NCBI GenBank assembly: GCA_949130485.1
Contig: OX422201.1
Span: forward strand, 3,198,516 to 3,262,515
Length of the DNA stretch: 64,000 nucleotides
Direction of reading: 5' to 3'
DNA from: Agelas oroides
Lineage: Eukaryota > Porifera > Demospongiae > Agelasida > Agelasidae
Within the stretch, counting starts at the first letter, position 1, and each line of letters begins with the position of its first letter. The notes below the pieces were generated by a model that was not told where the DNA came from, ran no database searches, and was given only the letters and a program-made list of their open reading frames with translations. Position numbers and translations under genes: made by a program. Of the stretch, positions 1 through 9,871 are shown piece by piece.

Positions 1-1233
1 CAGGTCTCCACAATGGTTAAAACTACAATCTCGGAACTTTCCCGCACTTAAACAGTCCTGCAGGAGCTTCACAGAACCCCCACCGTGGTGAAAACTGCCT
101 TCACGATGTTTCCTGGCACTTAACCAGGTTTGTACGAGCTTCACAGAACCTCCACAGTGTTGAAAACTGCTTTCTCAATCTTTCCTGGCATTTAATCCGG
201 CCTCCACGAGCTCCACAGGTCATCCACGGTGGTTAAAACAGCTTTCTCGATGTTTCCTGCCACATAAACAGGCCTGCACAAGATTCACAGCACTTCCGCA
301 GTGGAGAAAACTGCTTTCTCGATCCTTCCTGGCACCTAATCATGTTTGCACGAGCTTCACAGAAACTCCACAGTGGTGAAAACTGCTTTCTCGATCCTTT
401 CTGCGACTTAAACAGGCCTGCGCGAGCTTCACAGGTCTCCACAATGGTTGAAACTACTATCTCGGACCTTTCACGCACTTAAACAATCTTGCAGCAGCTT
501 GACAGAAACCCCACAGTGGTGAAAACTGCTTTCTCGACGATTCCTGAAACTTAAGCAGGCTTGCACGAACTTCACAGAACCTCCACAGTGGTGAAAACTG
601 CTTTCTTGATCTTTCCTGGCACTTATACATACTTCCACGAGTTTCACAGGTTCTCCACGGTTGTGAAAACAGCATTTTCGATGCTTCCTGTCACTTAAAC
701 AGGCTAGTACGAACATCACAGCACCTTCCCAGTGGTGAAAACTGCTTTCTCGATATCCCTGGCCGTTAAACAGGCCTGCACGAGCTTCACAGAACCTCCA
801 CAGTGGTGAAAACTGCTTTCTCGATCTTTCCTGGTATATAAACCTAACTACACGAGCTTCACAGGTCTCCACAATGGTTAAAACTACAATCTCGGAACTT
901 TCCGGCATTTAAACAGGCCTGCAGGAGCTTCACAGAACCCCCACCGTGGTTAAAACAGCTTTCTCGATGTTTCCTGCCACTTAAACAGGCCTGCACGAGA
1001 TTCACAGCACCTCAACAGTGGTGAAAACTGCTTTCTCCATCCTTCCTGCCACTTAAACAGGCCTGCACGAGCTTCACAGAACCTCCACAGTGGTGAAAAA
1101 CGCTTTCTTGATCTTTCCTGGTATATTAACATGCCTACACGAGCTTCACAGGTCTCCACAATGGTTAAAACTACTATCTAGGACCTTTCACGCACTTAAA
1201 CAATCCTGCAGCAGCTTCACAGAAACCCCACAG
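1..1233. repeat. 72-bp satellite array, block 1
   Basis: Head-to-tail copies of a 72-bp monomer; for example, the string CTTCACAGAA starts at 67 and the next monomer starts at 139. Monomers share a core CCAC(A/G)GTGGT(G/T)AAAAC followed by GCTTTCTCGAT and a variable CTTAAACAGGCCTGCACGAG end. Several monomer types alternate, one carrying CCACAATGGTTAAAACTACTATCTC-like sequence. The block ends at the left border of the inserted element at 1,234. Long ORFs on the minus strand in this block are 24-residue repeats forced by the period and are not annotated as genes. Confidence 0.95.
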
Positions 1234-2577
1234 TAGGGGTCCCGACAAAAAATCCAAGAACGAACGAACTTGACTCAAGTATGCTGAAATCCAAGAACCA
1301 AGTGACCTTGTTTGTAAACTACAGTTACAATAGTTTCTATGACCTTCGTTCTTCCGTAAATAAATAAAGCGAACAGAGGGTTATGTGCCAAAATTTGGCC
1401 ATTATGGGATTTTTGATTTTATATGGGGGACTATAGATGAACATACCTTTAACAGATATCCACGCGAGTGGTCCAGCTATTTTAATACTCTACCAATGGC
1501 AAATAATCAATTGCACTGGTGTTTGCTAAATTTACTTGTCAAAAGTCACTTCAAACTATCAATTATTCTTCTATAGGAGAAATGTATTGCAACATAAAAT
1601 AACAGCTAATATAGTCTCTTGACAGCTATAAACTTGATTGGTCCAGGCAGTTTTGCACAAGATACATCAAGTGAAATCCATCAGTACCACTAGTTTCATA
1701 GCGAAGCTTCAAAAGTCACTTGAACCGAACTGCGCCCAATTTTTGGCACTTAACCCTTTCAAGTTAGGGCTCCCAACGAAAAAATCGAAGGTGCTCCGAT
1801 TTCAAATTTGTTGTACTAGAACTAACTATCTATCTGAGATATATAAAAACAGGACTATAAAAGTTGGTGCTGCAAAGCTATTTTCTGTCAATTCGTCTTG
1901 GACTTGAAAGGGTTAAGTGTCAAAAATTGGACGCAATTCGGTTCAAGTGACTTTTGAAACTTCGCTACGAAACTAGCCGTACTGATGGATTTCACTTGAT
2001 GTATCTTGTGCAAAAATGCCTGGACCACTCAAGTTTATAGCTGTTAAGAGACTATATTAGCTGTTATTTAATGTTGCAATACATTTCTCCCATAGAAGAA
2101 TAATTGATGGTTTGAAGTGACTTTTGACAAGTAAATTTAGCAAGCACCAGTGCAATTGATTATTTACCATTGGTAGAGTATTAAAATAGCTGGACCACTC
2201 GCGTGGATATCTGTTAAAGGTATGTTCATATATAACCCCCCATATAAAATCAAAATCCTATAATGGCCATATTTTGGCACATAACCTTCTGTTTGCTTTA
2301 TTTATTTTCGGAAGAACGAAAGTCATAGAAATTATTGTAACTGTATAGTTCACAAACAAGGTCACTTGGTTCTTGGATTTCAGCATACTTGAGTCAAGTT
2401 CGTTCGTTCTTGGATTGTTTGTTGGGACCCCTATTCAAGTCCAAGACGAATTGACTGAAAATAGCTTTCCAGCACCAACTTTTATAGTCCAGTTTTTACA
2501 TATCTCAGATAGATACTTAGTTCTAGTACAACAGATTTGAAATCGGAGCACCTTCGATTTTTTCGTTGGGAGCCCTA
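1234..2577. mobile_element. Composite inverted-repeat element inserted in the satellite
   Basis: The element interrupts the satellite and is flanked by a 7-bp duplication CCCACAG (1,227-1,233 and 2,578-2,584). Its ends are TAGGGGTCCC and GGGAGCCCTA. Inside, arm A (1,234 to about 1,763) is repeated inverted as A' (about 1,903-2,433), and segment B (about 1,765-1,908) is repeated inverted as B' (about 2,434-2,577). The order A-B-A'-B' makes the two inverted repeats interleave. Both A and B begin with related termini (TAGGGGTCCCGAC and TAGGGCTCCCAACG), so two related terminal-inverted-repeat elements may be nested. No transposase is encoded. The superfamily is uncertain; the termini look hAT-like but a 7-bp duplication is atypical. 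Confidence 0.85.
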
Positions 2578-5285
2578 CCCACAGTTATGAAAACTGCTTT
2601 CTCGATGATTCCTGGCACATAAACAGGCCTGCACAAGATTCACAGCACTTCTGCAGTGGTGAAAACTGCTTTCTCGATCCTTCCTGGCACCTAATCATGT
2701 CTGCACGAGCTTCACTGAAACTCCACAGTGGTGAAAACTGCTTTCTCGATCTTTCCTAGGACTAATACAGGCCTCCACGTGCTTCACAGGTTCTCCTCGG
2801 TGGTTAAATCAGCTTTCTCGATGTTTCCTGGCACTTAAACAGGCCTGCACGAGCTTCACAGAAACTCCACAGTGGTGAAAAACACTTTCCTAGCTGATCT
2901 TTCCTGGCTCATAAACAAGCCTACACGAGCTTCACAAGTTTCCACGATGGTTAAAACTACTATCTCGTACCTTTCTCGCGCTTAAACAGGCCTGCACGAG
3001 CTTCACAGAACCTCACCAGTGGTGAAAACTGCTTTCACGATCTTTCCTGGCACTTATACAGGCCTCTACGACCTTCACAGGTCATCCACGGTGGTTAAAA
3101 CAGCTTTCTCGTTGTTTCCTGGCACTTAAACAGGCCTGCACGAGCTTCACAGAAACTCCACAGTGGTGAAAACTGCTTTCTCGATCTTTCCCGGCACTTA
3201 TACAGGCTTCCACGAGTCTCACAGGTTCTCAACGGTTGTAAAAACAGCTTTCCGGATGCTTCTTGGCACTTAAACAGGCTAGCACGAACCTTACAGCACC
3301 TTCCCAGTGGTGAAAACTGCTTTCTCGATGTCTCCTGGCCGTTAAACAGGCCTGCACGAGCTTCACAGAACCTCCACAGCTCTTTCCTGTTATATAAACA
3401 TCCCCACACGAGATTCACAGGTCTCCACAATGGTTAAAACTACAATCTCGGACCTTCCCCGCACTTAAACAGGCTTGCAGGAGCTTCACAGAACCCTCAC
3501 CGTGGTGAAAATTGCTTTCTCGATGTTTCCTGGCGCTTAACCAGGCTTGTACGAACTTCATCGAACCTCCACAGTGGTGAAAACTGCTTTCTCGATTTTA
3601 CCTGGTACTTATACAGGCCTCCACGTGCATTACAGGTTCTCCACGGTGGTTAAATGAGCTTTCTCGATGTATCCTGCCACTTAACCAGGCTTGCACGAAC
3701 TTCACAACACCTCCCCAGTGGTGAAACTGCTTTCTCGATGTCTCCTGGCCCTTAATCAGGCTTGCACGAGATTCACAGCACCTCCGCAGTTGTGAAAAGT
3801 GCTTTCTCGATCTTTCCTGGTACTTATACAGGCCTCCACGTGCATCATAGGTTCTCCACGGTGGTTAAATGAGCTTTCTCGGTGATTACTGGCACTTAAA
3901 GAGGCTTGCACAAACTTCACACCACCTCCGCAGTGGTTAAAACTGCTTTCTCGATCCTTCCTGGAACTTAACCAGGCCTGCAAAATACTCACAGCACTTC
4001 CGCAGTGGTGAAAACTGCCTTTTCGATCCTTCCTGGCACTTAAACAGGCTTGCACGAAGCTCACAGCACCTCCGCAGTGGTGAAAACTGCTTTCTCGATC
4101 CTTCCTGGCACTAAAACAGGCCTGCACGAGCTTCACACTACCTCCACAGTGGTGAAAACTGCTTTCTCGATTTTTCCTGGTACTTATACAGGCCTCCACG
4201 TGCATTACAGGTTCTCCACGGTGGTTAAAGGAGCTTTCTCGATGTATCCTGGCACTTAACCAGGCTTGCACGAACTTCACAACACCTCCCCAGTGGTGAA
4301 AACTGCTTTCTCGATGTCTTCTGGCCCTTAATCAGGCTTGCACGAGATTCACAGCACCTCCGCAGTTGTGAAAAGTGCTTTCTCGATCTTTCCAGGTGCT
4401 TATACAGCCCTCCACGTGCATCACAGGTTCTCCACGGTGGTTAAAGGAGCTTTCTCGATGTATCCTGGCACTTAACCAGGCCTGCACGAACTTCACAGCA
4501 CCTCCCCAGTGGTGAAAACTGCTTTCTCGATGTCTCCTTGCCCTTAATCAGGCTTGCACGAGATTCACAGCACCTCCGCAGTTGTGAAAAGTGCTTTCTC
4601 GATCTTTCCTGGTACTTATACAGGCCTCCACGTGCATCACAGGTTCTCCACGGTGGTTAAATGAGCTTTCTCGGTGATTACTGGCACTTAAACAGGCTTG
4701 CACAAACTTCACACCACCTCCGCAGTGGTTAAAACTGCTTTCTCGATCCTTACTGGAACTTAACCAGGCCTGCAAAAGATTCACAGCACTTCCGCAGTGG
4801 TGAAAACTGCCTTTTCGATCCTTCCTGGCACTTAAACAGGCTTGCACGAAGTTCACAGCACCTCCGCAGTGGTGAAAACTGGTTTCTCGATCCTTCCTGG
4901 CACTAAAACAGGCCTTCACCAGCTTCACACAACCTCCACAGTGGTGAAAACTGCTTTCTCGATCCTTCCTGGCACATATACAGGCCTCCACGAGCTCCAC
5001 AGGTCATGCATGGTGGTTAAAACAGCTTTCTCAATGTTTCCTGGCAATTAAACCGGCCTGCACGAGATTCACAGCACCTCCCCAGTGGTGAAAACTGCTT
5101 TCTCGATCCTTTCTGCGACTTAAACAGGCCTGCGCGAGCTTCACAGGTCTCCACAATGGTTGAAACTACTATCTCGGACCATTCACGCACTTAAACAATC
5201 CTGCAGCAGCTTCACAGAAACCCCACAGTGGTGAAAACTGCTTTCTCGACGATTCCTGAAACTTAAGCAGGCTTGCACGAACTTG
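2578..5285. repeat. 72-bp satellite array, block 2
   Basis: This continues the same 72-bp satellite in the same orientation, about 37 monomers by length. It contains local higher-order repeats: the stretch around 3,756-4,280 closely resembles 4,548-5,000. It stops inside a monomer at about 5,285, where the Ginger1-type fragment begins. Confidence 0.95.
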
Positions 5286-7095
5286 GTGGAAAACTGGACT
5301 ACCGGTGGCAAGGGCCATTTGTTATCACTGCATCACTTGGGAAAGGCCTTTTCAAATTGACGGAGCTAGATGGGGACAAGGTTAGTTGTGCATTGAATGT
5401 ACATTCATTCCTGAACATGGCCATTATGTAATGATGTGTACTGTATTTACTTGTGCCTCAAATATTTTTTATCCAGGTTGTACAGCGAGTCAATGGTTTC
5501 CACTTGAAGAGATACTTCCAGAGTGATGGGCAGAATGCAGTGTCTGAGAGTGGCAGAAACACTGAGGTATGACCTATTCATTGCAGTTGTGTGACCACTT
5601 CATACTTTACAGGACTGTCTTTCCTTGCCTAGAGTGGAGACGAAATCGTGGATGACAGCATAGACGACTCCATTCCTCCACTACCTCCCCCAATGCCACC
5701 TCTCTCCCAACTTCCAAGAATCAATGGTACTTATACAGTGCCAGAGAATGACAAGATCAAGTCAGAGGTATATACATACATGGAGTAGTTAACTTAGTAT
5801 TTACCTGGATATCATATGCATCTCCTAGTGTATATAATGAGTTAATGAGTATACTTCTCTCCCTTAGAGTGAAGACGAGATCACAGAAGACATGCCTGGG
5901 AGTGACCAACACTCTAGACTGAACATAGCAATTCTTGACAATTCGCTTGGGATCTGTGCTGCAAGTACTCCCATTACATGTGGGGGTACTTTCCCAAGTT
6001 TTTTTCCCCTACAGTTCATCCACCATCCCCGATTTTACCTTCCACATCTGCCCCTTCTCATCAGCTTTCACCCAGCTCTACTCCAGCCGCATCGTCTCCT
6101 CAGCCTCCACCCAACTCCGTTCCATCTCCTCAGCCTCCACCCAACTCCTTCCATCTCCTCAGCCTCCACCCAACTCCGTTCCATCTCCTCAGCTTCCACC
6201 CAGCTCTACTCCAGCCATATCTTCCCAACAACTCCCTCCTAACCACAGAGCAAAAACCATGTCTTTCAAGTTGAGACAAAAGAAGGCACAGCAGAAGGAA
6301 CAGCAAGAGAGTACTAGAGCTATCATTCTGGAAGACTGTGACTTGCCTTCTGAGGAATGTGAGGAGAAGTGGGTAAATGGTCTTACCAAGAAAGATCGAG
6401 CAATCATTTCTACGAATGGCTGGCTGACAGACAACATAGTGAATGCAGCTCAAGGTCTCCTGAAGCAACAATATCCCCACATAAATGGCTTTCAAAACGT
6501 AGTGCTAGGCCTCACTTTATCTTACGCTGTCCAAACCGAAGAGTTCATTCAAGTTCTCCACACTGGGCATGGCCACTGGGTGACAGTGTCAACGGTCGGG
6601 TGCAAAGACGGAGAAATTCACATTTTCGACAGCTTTCCCCCTGCTCCTACATCACACTTGATGAACCAGATAGCTGCCCTGCTTGCCACTCCTAAACCTG
6701 CTATCACTGTAAACTACATGGACACCCAGATGCAGTGCGGATCGACAGACTGCGGCATCTTTGCCATTGCATTTGCTACCGCACTGGCGAATGGAGAGCA
6801 GCCCGGAGGGTTTCATTTTGAACAGCCACAGATGCGAAAGCATTTGATGCATTGTTTGGAGGCACAATATCTCTCTGCCTTCCCAGTTACACGCAGAAGA
6901 AGAAGAGCTGCCAAAGTAAAGCTTTCATCAGCCATACATGTGTACTGTTCATGTCGTATGCCCGAGCAAGCTGGAAGTACGATGATACAGTGTAGTATAT
7001 GTAAGGAGTGGTTCCATGTTGGTGTTTGTGTAGATGTACCCACTCAAGCATTTGACTCCGCCACCAAATGGTTTTGTAACAAGTGTAATCAGTAA
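5286..7095 (+). pseudogene. Ginger1-type DNA transposon fragment: integrase GPF module + Ulp1 protease + PHD finger
   Basis: Five exons join in phase: 5,286-5,380, 5,477-5,566, 5,633-5,767, 5,868-5,964 and 6,015-7,095. The first two give the C-terminal module of a gypsy-like integrase, with the GPY/F motif (RWQGPFVI) and the VNGFHLKRYF stretch. Next come an acidic linker and a proline-rich repeat, then a C48/Ulp1 cysteine protease with His (6,574-6,576, GHGHWV), Asp (6,628-6,630, IFDS) and Cys (6,751-6,753, DCGIFAIA) all present. The end is a C4HC3 PHD finger (6,940-7,089). An integrase with GPY/F plus C-terminal Ulp1 is the published layout of Ginger1 transposases. The DDE core and both termini are absent, because the 5' side ends abruptly in satellite. 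A 1-nt loss in the proline-rich repeat (about 6,148) shifts the frame. It is probably inactive as a transposase; the protease-PHD part could still be read. Confidence 0.8.
6080..6235 (+). repeat. Proline-rich 30-bp minisatellite in the Ginger1 linker
   Basis: Repeats of about 30 bp (CAGCCTCCACCCAACTCC and similar) encode PSPQPPPNSV-type units between integrase and protease. One unit reads ACTCCTTCC instead of ACTCCGTTCC, a 1-nt deletion. Upstream units are therefore in a different frame from the protease. Confidence 0.8.
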
Positions 7096-7185
7096 CTGTC
7101 ACTCTATTATTTCGTTGTAATCATGCTGATACATAACTTGGCTCCATTATACATTGCTGTTGTCATTAATTATTTGACAGTGGAT

Positions 7186-7450
7186 TAAAATATTTGTTCA
7201 AGGGGTCCATATATTTCAGTACGGTTAAAATACTAGTTCCAGGGATGGTCCATATATTTCAACCTAGCTCTGAAATAAATGTTCCGGGGGGGTCCAAATA
7301 TTTTGAAATATATGGACCCATGGGAGACCAACAATTTCAGAGGGGTCCATATATTTCAACCTACCTGTGAAATATATGTTCTGGGGGGTCCAAATATTTC
7401 GAAATATAAGGACCGGGGGGAACCTTTTTTGGGGGGTCCAAATTTTTCAT
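7186..7450. repeat. Tandem palindromic GGGGTCCA-type repeat
   Basis: Two or more diverged units carry GGGGTCCATATATTTCA and its inverse TGAAATATATGGACCC. Units are separated by G-runs such as CCGGGGGGGTCCAAATATTT. The stretch lies between the Ginger1 stop codon and the truncated LINE. It looks like part of a fold-back or MITE element; no coding potential is seen. Confidence 0.6.
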
Positions 7451-7465
7451 GACAGCCCATCACAG

Positions 7466-9762
7466 TGGATGAAGTCAAGGAAGCCATTCAATGCCTTAAA
7501 CCTCACAAGGCCTCGGGCCCAGATGGAATTGACCCCCGAGCACATCATCCACTCTGGCCCTCTGGCATGCAACCTCCTCACCGATCTCTTCAATGCCATA
7601 GTCACCACTGGCCATATCCCTACAGTCTTCCAACTCGGTTACATTACGCCAATACCTAAAGACCCGAAAAAAGACCAGACTGATCCATCCAACTACCTTG
7701 GAATTTCCCTCCTCTCTAACATCTCCAAACGCTTTGAGAAAGTCATCCTTGCAAAACTCCAATCCCCCGCCCTCTCCCTAAATCCACTACAGGGTGGCTT
7801 CCGCTCTGGCTACAGTCCCATCCATACTGCCTTTGTCCTGCAAGAAGCCATCCAATCAATCAGGGAAAGTGGTAAGAAGGCATATGTAGCATTGCTAGAT
7901 GTCAAGAAAACCTTCGACACAGTCTAGCACCAAGGACTGTTCGTCAAACTGCACCGCAAAGGCATCCCAACCCGCATCTGGCATATCCTAAACAACTGGT
8001 ACACCTCCTCCTCTTGCTCTGTACTTCAATGTGGCGATCACTCCAGATCATTTCCAATCCTACAGGGTGTCCGCCAGGGAGCAATTCTATCCCCATTACT
8101 ATACTCTATCTTTGTGGACGACCTCTTAAACACTCTTGACCACTCCGGTCTCGGAGCGAGGATTGGAGAAGTCTTCTGCGGTGCCCCAATGTACGCTGAC
8201 GATCTAGCACTGGTGGCCAGCTCCCCTGAAGAACTACAAGCAATGCTAGTGTAATGTTCGGCGCGGCTGCGGGGCGAGTCAGCGGCTTCAACCAGAAGAA
8301 TGGCAAAAATGATAGTATTTGCATGTGCCAGGACTACTTGTGCATACAGACTCACTCTTCTATAGCCAGGTACAAAATCAGGGCCGATATAAAATCAGGG
8401 CTAGACTTATAAAATCAGGTGTGACTAACCATGTACAGATATTACAAGACAGATAATACAAGACAGATATTACAAGACAATACATCAGGTTTCGTTGTCC
8501 AGTTCGTTGCATTTCAAGACAATACATCAGGTTTCATTGTCCAGTTCGTTACACTAGATATTGTCTCACACTACGCCTCCCAGTGGCGCTACCGACCGAA
8601 CTCCTCCAAATCCGTGATCCTTGTATTTGGTGAATCACCCCGCTCTAGGGCCCTCGCAAGATCCAATAGGCAATGGCTACTAGCAGGCCAGCAACTGCAA
8701 GAGGTTGATGAGCACCACCACCTTGGAATCCTACGTTCAGTTCACTACTCCACCTTGGGTCGGACTTCCGAGCGTTGTGCCGCTGGCCGGAGTGCCTTCT
8801 TTGCCCTGAATGCAGTCGGCTCCAGATTTGGCTGCTTACATCCTGTCACCTCCCACAGACTTTACTCCACACTCTCTCTTCCCATCATGCTGTATGGATG
8901 TGAGCTATGGTCTATATCTAAAACTGAATCACTTATGCTGGAACGCGTCCACCGGAAGATACTAAGAACCATCCAAGGCCTCCCTGCTAGTGTAGCTCTA
9001 ACTAGTCTCCTAGGCTCCAGGGACATATCTTCGTTCATATCACAGCAACAACTCACCTTCATCAACTCCATCGCATCCATGTCCACTACTGACCTTCCCA
9101 GACTGATCCTTGAACAACGGTTGACTAACCCATCGCTCTCTGGGATCATCCCCCTATGGCAACAACTCCTGGACAATCTCCACCTTCCATCCCTTGAACA
9201 GCTTATCTCCACCCCAAGGAGCAAAGTCTCTTGGAAAAACTCCAACAAAAGGCTGCTAAACATCAATCATTACATCGCCCTCACTGAAGAGTGTCCAGAC
9301 TATCCGATTGGCTACTGCGACCTCCCCCTCGGTAAACCCTCCCACCATTGGTCCTCCACCCTGCACGATCGACAAGCCACCATCAGAACCAACTTTCGTC
9401 TTAGAATGCTGGTTGGCTGTGATAGCCTGGAGGCTGACGCCTCGAGGTTTCGACGCAGGATGAATGGCACAGCCCCTGGCGACTCCACCTGCAAGCTGTG
9501 TCTCACTGCACTTGAGGACCCCGCCCACTTCATCTTGCGCTGCCCCTCCCTCTCCACTCGCCGCCATGAATTACTCTCAGATGCACCCTCCCACGTTAAA
9601 TCGCTACTCCCTGATATTAACTTGGACCCGGACCACTTTGCCGACGTCATGCTCGGCTGTGTATGGATTAAGGACCACGCAACACAGGTGTACATTGTGG
9701 ACTTTCTAGACCAACTCCGTGCACACCGGATCGCACTACTACTCCAACCCGGCCCTATATAG
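7466..9762 (+). pseudogene. LINE ORF2 remnant (reverse transcriptase + C-terminal zinc knuckle)
   Basis: The remnant reads through RT motifs PSNYLGISLL, GGFRSGYS, GVRQGAILSPLLYSIFVDD and the catalytic box MYADDLALVA, but in pieces. There is a frameshift near 7,535, a TAG at 7,925-7,927 and the MITE at 8,249-8,554. Beyond the MITE the frame is open to 9,762 and covers the thumb/C-terminal region. It ends with a CCHC knuckle (CKLCLTALEDPAHFILRC) and the conserved terminal WIKDHATQVYIVDFLDQL segment. Open reading continues out of the MITE for 443 codons, but this is an accidental fusion. Similarity suggests the jockey/CR1-L2 side of LINEs; the clade is not certain. Confidence 0.88.
8249..8554. 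mobile_element. 306-bp MITE inserted in LINE copy 1
   Basis: The sequence is absent from the homologous position of the other LINE copy, between codons for QAMLN and the following segment. Its termini GTGTAATGTTC and (reverse complement of the right end) GTGTAACGAAC form short inverted repeats, with TA on both sides as a probable target duplication. Internally it has a duplicated block of about 40 bp (GACAATACATCAGGTTTC occurs twice) and a repeated ACAAGACAGATA motif. It has no ORF of its own. TA target and short TIRs suggest a Tc1/mariner-like or similar group, unproven. Confidence 0.8.
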
Positions 9763-9813
9763 CCCAACTTGGGATACTCTCCTAGAAAGGAGGTTACAAA
9801 GACGAAGAAGAAG
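9745..9813 (+). other. LINE 3' hairpin and (GAA)n tail, copy 1
   Basis: After the ORF2 stop comes GGGATACTCTCCT-AGAA-AGGAGGTTACAAAG, whose CTCCT/AGGAG arms can pair around a 4-nt loop. A (GAA)n tail follows. The same hairpin and tail sit at the end of the second copy, so this is probably the 3' structure recognised by the family's reverse transcriptase. Confidence 0.65.
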
Positions 9814-9871
9814 CATCACAGTCTGAAATAATTTTATCCCGTAAGAAGGGGTCATACAAAAGGTTATCCTA

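Larger units (their letters stand above)
7466..9813 (+). mobile_element. 5'-truncated LINE, copy 1
   Basis: This non-LTR retrotransposon begins inside the reverse transcriptase (DEVKEAIQCLKPHKASGPDG) and ends in a GAAGAAGAAG tail. It is bounded by a clean 8-bp target duplication CATCACAG (7,458-7,465 and 9,814-9,821), as expected for target-primed reverse transcription with 5' truncation. It is the same family as the copy at 18,550-23,999: the protein is collinear through the C-terminal zinc knuckle and the 3' ends match. A MITE has landed inside it at 8,249. Confidence 0.92.

Noticed and set aside
1385-1907. Two small plus-strand ORFs as genes
   Set aside because: They lie in the inverted-repeat arms of a transposon and their mirror copies are not open.
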